Part shown: piece by piece, positions 34,871-39,283 of the stretch | Position numbering within the stretch: position 1 is the stretch's first letter | How the letters are laid out: each line of letters starts with the position of its first letter | Source: Symbiodinium natans | Lineage: Eukaryota > Sar > Dinophyceae > Suessiales > Symbiodiniaceae | Direction of reading: 5' to 3' | Assembly (NCBI GenBank): GCA_905221605.1 | Contig: CAJNDS010001042.1 | Span: 1-39,283, forward strand | DNA length: 39,283 nt | Made by a program: the position numbers and the translations under genes | Notes under the pieces: generated by a model | The model's database searches: none | Told to the model about the DNA's origin: nothing | The model's input: only the letters and a program-made list of their open reading frames with translations

Positions 34871-34918
34871 ATCCTGTCAACTGCAAAGGCACTCACAAGA
34901 AAGTCAAAAACTTTCACA
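34871..34918 (-). repeat. 5' LTR of Element 1, distal 48 bp
   Basis: Matches 16,030-16,077 with two substitutions and ends in CTTTCACA, the outer terminus of Element 1. Confidence 0.95.
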
Positions 34919-34923
34919 GAAAC
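34919..34923. repeat. Right target-site duplication of Element 1 (GAAAC)
   Basis: Exact copy of 15,521-15,525. Downstream sequence is unrelated to the 42-bp arrays, so the insertion sits at the border of the repeat field. Confidence 0.9.
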
Positions 34924-35063
34924 TCACTTCGGTTGGATTTCACCGTGCCTTCTCTCTGCTCTTTGAAGGCGGTCCAGAGTGTCCACAAGTGGCATACAAA
35001 AAAAGTGCAGTCCAAGCAAGCCATAAGTGGATACACTTAAGTTCATACATTTTTCCAAGTGCA

Positions 35064-35178
35064 GTAGAAGCAGAAGGCAGTGTGCGTAAGGCTTGCAGCT
35101 GTGATTCTGTGACCTCCAAATCTGGAGTCGAAAAATCTAGGCAATTCTGGCTTCCTGTGTGTGGGCCTCCCCTGTGCA
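35064..35178 (+). repeat. Dispersed ~115-bp repeat, copy 1
   Basis: A segment with GTAGAAGCAGAAGGCAGTGT, GGCTTGCAGCTGTGATTCTG, CTAGGCAATTCTGGCTTC and GTGGGCCTCCCCTGT occurs again with few changes at 37,136-37,252. Confidence 0.8.
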
Positions 35179-35324
35179 AGTTTCTCTCATGTTGATCACT
35201 TCCACAAGAAAGCTGCCTGCGGAGGTCGTGGTTCTCAGTAATTGCTCGTTCCACGTTGAGTGCTTGTCTGTGGGCCAGAGCCTGAGTGTAGCAGTCTGGA
35301 AAGCGCCAAAAATAGAAGAATTTC

Positions 35325-35346
35325 GCGGCCCCAAAATTGGGGCCGC
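35325..35346. repeat. Perfect 10-bp hairpin GCGGCCCCAA/TTGGGGCCGC
   Basis: The arms are separated by AA. A related smaller palindrome, CCCCAA/TTGGGG, follows at 35,354-35,367. Confidence 0.85.
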
Positions 35347-35425
35347 CAAACAGCCCCAATTTTGGGGTCGCAGTTTCACCCCCCCAATCTAGTCCCAAAT
35401 TGCATTGTGGGAGCTGGGTCCATTT

Positions 35426-35449
35426 CGCGGCCCCATTTTTGGGGCCGCG
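35426..35449. repeat. Perfect 9-bp hairpin CGCGGCCCC/GGGGCCGCG
   Basis: The loop is ATTTTT. The same hairpin is repeated at 35,745-35,768 in the second copy of the duplication. Confidence 0.85.
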
Positions 35450-35598
35450 AGACGGCCCGTTTTTTTGGCCTTGAATTTGAGCTTGTGGGCGCAAGCAACC
35501 GGATCGCGGCTGCCCTTTTTCTAGTAACTTTGGGCAGCGTCGCGCTGAGCGTGCGGGGGCTTGTCCGAAGCAGCTGCACGCTCGTTTGTAATACTGTG

Positions 35599-35930
35599 CA
35601 AGTTTCTCTCATGTTGATCACTTCCACAAGAAAGCTGCCTGCGGAGGTCGTGGTTCTTAGTAATTGCTCGTTCCACGTTGAGTGCTTGTCTGTGGGCCAG
35701 AGTCGCCTGAGTTCCAAATTGTATTGTGGGAGATGGGTCCATTTCGCGGCCCCATTTTTGGGGCCGCGAGACGGCCCGTTTTTTTGGCCCTTGAATTTGA
35801 GCTTGTGGGCGCAAGCAACCGGATCGCGGCTGCCCTTTTTCTAGTAACTTTGGGTAGCGTCGCGCTGAGCGTGCGGGAGCTTGTCCGAAGCAGCTGCACG
35901 CTCGTCTTTGTAATGCTGCAGTTCGGCAGA
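35599..35930 (+). repeat. Tandem duplication, second copy with internal deletion
   Basis: Same sequence as 35,179-35,598 but lacking about 100 bp that contain the first GGGGCC hairpin pair. The rest agrees closely through CAGCTGCACGCTCGT. Confidence 0.8.
35745..35768. repeat. Second copy of the CGCGGCCCC/GGGGCCGCG hairpin
   Basis: Identical arms and ATTTTT loop to 35,426-35,449, kept despite the nearby deletion. Confidence 0.85.
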
Positions 35931-36294
35931 ACTGCAACTGTGGAGGCCCGTCCTGGCAAAGCCAGAATTGCTTGTGTTTTGCGGCCCTGAAAGCGGGGTC
36001 GCCCGACTTCCCCGTAACTTGGGCTTTGTCCTGGCAATGCTGCTGGCCCGCCAGTTGAGCTGCAGGTCTTTGTTGGTGTTTTCTGTGGATAGGAGTCACG
36101 CTTCAAGCTCTGGGGAGTTGACCAACGTGGCCTCAACGTTTTCTGAGGTTGTGCAGAGTCGCTTGCTAGACATTGCAGAATGAAAGTTTTTTGGCAGGCT
36201 TGGGCTTTGAACAGCAAACATATTTAAGCGTGTTGCAGGCCCGGATTTTTAAGAAGAAGATCTTGGGGAAGGGCGACGTCCCCACCGACAGGGT

Positions 36295-36735
36295 TGTGCA
36301 CGTGGGTTTGGAGTGGGTTTGACCATGTTTTGAAGGGTCTGAGAATAGCGGGTGGGTTTGGGGTGGGTTCGGCGTGGGTTTGGGGTGGGTTTGGCTGAGT
36401 TTGACCATGCTTGGAATGGACTGGGGTGGGTTTGACAGTGTTTTGAAAGGACTCGGGGTGGGTGGGACCTGTTTAGAAGGGGTGCGGGTGGGTGGGGTGG
36501 GTTTGACCGTGTTTTGAAGGTGGGATGGCTTTGGGGTGGTTTTGACCATGCTTTGACGGGGCTGGGATGGGTTTGACCATGTTTTGAAGGCGCCCTTAGC
36601 TTTCGGGTGGGTTTGGGGTGGGCTTGGGCGGGCTTGACCAGGCTACGAAGGGGCTGGGTTGGGTTTGACCTCTTTTGAAAGGGTTGGGGTGAGGGGGGCC
36701 TTGACTGTGTTTTGAAGAGGCTGGGAAGGGGGCTT
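36295..36735 (+). repeat. G-rich degenerate minisatellite
   Basis: Repeated words GGGTGGGTTTGGGGTGGG and TTTGACCATGTTTTGAAGG alternate with irregular spacing. The plus strand has many runs of three or four G. Minus-strand open frames (Pro/Lys/Thr/His) are composition effects. Confidence 0.8.
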
Positions 36736-36739
36736 GATT

Positions 36740-36890
36740 TCCACAGCAAGTGCTAGGAGACCGAGTTCCTGCAGCAGCTTAACCTGCTAGAGAACATAGC
36801 GAAGGTCACTTTCCTGCTGCGTGATGGAGGCCCTCCACCCCCGTAGAGTCTTAGCAAAACGGACCAAGGTGGCGAGCCTGCCCGCGAACG
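36740..36890. other. No recognised feature
   Basis: A short stretch between the G-rich minisatellite and the foldback sequence; nothing coding or repeated seen. Confidence 0.4.
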
Positions 36891-36891
36891 G

Positions 36892-36955
36892 CGGAGTCGC
36901 TGTGTTCCCGAATTAAAAAACATTGTTTTGTTATTTCGGGAAGCCTAGGACTCCA
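36892..36955. repeat. Imperfect foldback with GGAGTC/GACTCC ends
   Basis: GGAGTC (36,893) pairs with GACTCC (36,948). An inner stem CCCGAA...AAAACA pairs with TGTTTTG...TTTCGGG. CTCCGCCGACTCCGCC direct repeats follow at 36,989-37,030. Confidence 0.6.
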
Positions 36956-37135
36956 CGGCACTCTATTGGTAAATTGCAATTTGCGAGGACTCCGCCGACT
37001 CCGCCGAGGCTTGTCACGCCGACTCCGCCAGAGCTACAGTAGGTGCCCCTCTAATCTTGATTAGCGACGCCGCGTAAGTGGGCAGGGGTAGAGTTGCGGG
37101 AAGAGCACGTGACTATTTGCTGGAAGTGTGTCAGA

Positions 37136-37252
37136 TAGTAGAAGCAGAAGGCAGTGTGTGCGTGAGGCTTGCAGCTGTGATTCTGTGACCTCCAAATCTG
37201 GGGTCGAAAAATCTAGGCAATTCTGGCTTCGTGTGTGTGGGCCTCCCCTGTA
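37136..37252 (+). repeat. Dispersed ~115-bp repeat, copy 2
   Basis: Copy of 35,064-35,178; beyond GGGCCTCCCCTGT the flanks differ, which sets the right border. Confidence 0.8.
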
Positions 37253-37295
37253 CAAAAGTCGACGTACTTTCAGCCACGGAAGCTCTTTGCTGTTT

Positions 37296-38327
37296 CTAAC
37301 ATCTTCGAGAGTTGCTGCTCCTCCCTGGACATTTCCGCCACAGTCTTTTGCGGCAAGCATCTTTTTCCGCCGCACAGCAGCAGCGACTTGCAGAGCTTTT
37401 GAAGGCTCTGCTGCATTGGCCAGAGGTAGATGTTGCGTTGGAGATGAGCAGGCAAGCGTCAGAATTGGTCTTTTTTGTCGCGTTTCTTACTTTGACTCCG
37501 TTTGTAGTGTGCATACGTGTTGCGTGCCAAGGTTGGTGGCGTTTAGCTGACTGCTCTGAAAACGGACCCCGTGGATGCTGGTCGTCTTTGGGAGCAAGCA
37601 ATGCCAACAAGCAGGCGAGGAATTCAACATGCCCTTCCATTGCTTCGGTGGCATGAATCGCAGTTCTGCTGCCCGCTGCACTTGGCTGGTGCTGGACGGC
37701 CAGTGCATCGCAGATGAAGCTGTGGACTGCATCTTGTTGGCTCGGCCAGCTCTGCAACCGTGGAAATGCAGAGAGCTCTCTTGGCTTTGCACCGCCTGCA
37801 GAACTTCGCGAAAGTTTGAACCGTTGCTTACTTCCCTCAACGCTGTCTTGCGAAAAGGAGCTGGAAGGCACACGGGCGAGGGCTGCGCATGGGCAAGCAG
37901 AGCGGCTGAGAAAGGGTTGACTAAGACGGAACGACCAGGAGAAGTGTTGGAATGAGGCTGTGGGAGCAGCGTGGGCCGTCAGGCTTGCTCGCGGGGGGCG
38001 GGGCCAAAGGCATTCTGACGGCACATGGGCTCGGCTTCCACGCAGAGGGGCTTGTCCCGTGCTGGAGAGAGTCTGGCTTGTTTGCTTGAGGGTGTGGGAC
38101 TCCAGAAGATTAGGCGGTGTCAACATGATGTTCGAGTTCTGGGGAAAACGGCTGCGGCATCTGGGCGAAGTAAGGCAAGCTGAATTGTGCATGGGGGCAT
38201 GCAAGAACAGCACAATGCAAGTTGGCGGACACGCGGGACCTTTTTTTTGGCTGTCTCGCGAGCTTCGAGTCAAGGTCGAGGAGGAGAGGCACCTGACAAA
38301 ATATTCAAGAAAAGAGATGAACAGCAA
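37296..38327. other. Region with competing weak open frames, no gene assigned
   Basis: A 343-codon minus frame is Ser/Ala/Arg/Pro/Cys-rich without motifs. Two shorter plus frames (37,312-37,656 and 37,575-37,955) look slightly more protein-like, the first with AELLKALLHWPEVDVALEM followed by a hydrophobic patch, but they overlap in different phases. They could be exons of one plus-strand gene. I see no basis to choose, and assign no function. Confidence 0.25.
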
Positions 38328-38830
38328 TTAAAGTTGCAAGGCAGACAGGAGCAACTGTTCTGTTCTCTTTTTTCTCTTCGGGTGTGCGAGGCGTTTAGGC
38401 AAGTAAGATTGGGCCCCAAGGCAAAAGAGGGGGCCAGTGGGCTGCGGGGCCTTTCGCTTCCAAAAAACAAGAAGAGGGATGGCCCGAAAGCATCGATTTG
38501 CAGTGCGTTGACTCCATGCAGTTGACTCTTTGCACTCGAAGTGTCTGCACTAGGAGAAATGTATGCACTTACATGGTTGCATAGTCACTTGTACACGGCA
38601 CTTGTCTAGTGGACGTGTATGCGCTGGAACTGCATGGCATTCAAGTGTGTGGAGCTGAATGCCATGCACTTGTGGTCAACTGTGTACACTTCATCGGCCT
38701 TCAATACATCTGAAGTTAGCGAAGTTAACGGACTTGAACTCGACATTTGTAAAACTTATTGCGCTTGAGCAACTGTATGAACTTCACTTGTCTGCCGGAC
38801 TTGACTGCGCACGTCCAATCCACGCGAAGC
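38328..38830. other. Non-coding-looking flank with short GCACTTG-type words
   Basis: Words such as TGCACTT, CACTTGT and GAACTTG recur without a fixed period. It contains the perfect hairpin at 38,632-38,667. No protein-like frame. Confidence 0.4.
38632..38667. repeat. Perfect 12-bp hairpin GCATGGCATTCA/TGAATGCCATGC
   Basis: The two 12-nt arms are exact reverse complements around a 12-nt loop (AGTGTGTGGAGC). Confidence 0.85.
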
Positions 38831-39061
38831 CATGAAAGAAAAGAGAAAAAAGCAAAAAAGCATTTGACGCGAGAGCCGTCAGCCATGAGCATCATTGGCA
38901 GTCGCTCTGAATTCCAAGCTTATAGTCCAGCGCGCCTTGCAGAAAGTCTTATCCGTACGAAACCATGAAAGAAAAGACAGTGTAACGTAAGAGCCGTCAG
39001 TTACGAGCATCATCGGCAGTCGCTCTGAAGTCCGAGCTCATAGTCCAGAGCGCCTTCCAGG
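38831..39061 (+). repeat. Imperfect tandem duplication (~135-bp period)
   Basis: CCATGAAAGAAAAGA, GAGCCGTCAG, GAGCATCAT.GGCAGTCGC and CATAGTCCAG occur in the same order starting at 38,831 and at 38,964, with an A-rich indel in the first copy. Confidence 0.8.
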
Positions 39062-39283
39062 AAGCAAGAACATTGCATGCGTGCGTGTAGAGCATCCGGT
39101 TGAATGTGTGTCGGCACATATATGCATGTTGAGGCGCAGGCAGAAGTCCAAGCAGTGACGCTTTTTATATTTTGGAGCCGGTACACGCGAAAGAAAACTA
39201 CTTCTGCCTTCCAACTTCTGGCCCGTTCTAAGACACTGCCTCCGCGACAGATGCCAACAACAGAGCCCCCGCACCGTGCCCCA

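Larger units (their letters stand above)
15526..34918 (-). mobile_element. Element 1: Ty1/copia-type LTR retrotransposon carrying nested Element 2
   Basis: The element is transcribed on the minus strand. Its 3' LTR is 15,526-16,077. Its 5' LTR is 25,211-25,714 plus 34,871-34,918, split by Element 2. Without the nested element and one target duplication it is 10,237 bp. Ends are TGTGAAA...TTTCACA, a perfect 7-bp inverted terminal repeat, flanked by GAAAC on both sides. The order gag, protease, integrase, reverse transcriptase, RNase H in the polyprotein is diagnostic of Ty1/copia. The two LTRs differ by four substitutions in 552 bp and the main frame is open, so insertion is recent. It landed at the edge of the 42-bp array h3. 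Confidence 0.95.
35179..35598 (+). repeat. Tandem duplication, first copy (~420 bp)
   Basis: Starts TTTCTCTCATGTTGATCACT and includes GCTCGTTCCACGTTGAG, three GGGGCC-type hairpins and ATCGCGGCTGCCC. The second copy lies at 35,599-35,930. Confidence 0.8.

Noticed and set aside
37296-38327. 343-codon minus-strand ORF as a gene
   Set aside because: Ser/Ala/Arg/Cys-rich composition without motifs, overlapping equally weak plus-strand frames.

Overview
This is eukaryotic, repeat-dominated DNA that reads best as a dinoflagellate nuclear genome, probably Symbiodiniaceae-like (an inference). The strongest clue is the 12-mer TTTTGGCTCAAG, identical to the 3' end of the dinoflagellate spliced leader (DinoSL). 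It lies in the same orientation in all four LTRs of two different Ty1/copia-type retrotransposons. I found no rRNA, tRNA or spliced-leader RNA gene and no confident single-copy host gene.

Layout. (1) 0.3-5.6 kb: a same-strand string of unrecognised, frame-broken ORFs with Arg-Ser segments and a C-terminal Cys/His cluster; it resembles a decayed element or a gene seen without its introns. (2) 5.65-11.1 kb: four composite repeat modules with a fixed order: a short hairpin header, a 14-bp tandem array, an AT-rich trailer, a ~73-bp array beginning CCCTCTGCGGG (a 42-bp array in module 4) and, in two of the four, a ~62-bp repeat. A 480-bp polypyrimidine tract and a 0.5-kb unique island interrupt them. 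(3) 11.4-12.5 kb: a frame-broken relic resembling a Helitron-type replicase N-terminal region, preceded by an ASCH-like segment. (4) 13.0-15.52 kb: a degenerate 14-bp array, then two to three large blocks of a second 42-bp repeat that is homologous to the first one.

(5) 15,521-34,923: two nested copia elements, both on the minus strand. Element 1 (15,526-34,918, TSD GAAAC) has 552-bp LTRs. Its 5' LTR was split by Element 2 (25,715-34,865, TSD AAGAC). Both keep a very long open polyprotein (2858 and 2494 codons) in the order gag/zinc knuckle, protease, integrase, reverse transcriptase, RNase H, and both have the same 12-nt primer-binding site next to the LTR. Each carries unusual extra coding matter. 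Element 1 has a ~2.7-kb insert between protease and integrase holding a separate 544-codon ORF in another frame of the same strand, plus a C-terminal domain that continues in the -1 frame past the polyprotein stop. Element 2 has a ~690-residue extension after RNase H. LTR pairs differ little (4 substitutions in 552 bp for Element 1), so both insertions look recent.

(6) 34.9-39.3 kb: non-coding-looking flank with a tandem duplication carrying GGGGCC hairpins, a G-rich minisatellite, a foldback sequence, and short direct and inverted repeats.

The most interesting points are the spliced-leader 12-mers inside LTRs, which suggest how trans-spliced genomic RNA could still complete strand transfer; the extra ORFs and domains in the two copia elements; and the ordered composite repeat modules.
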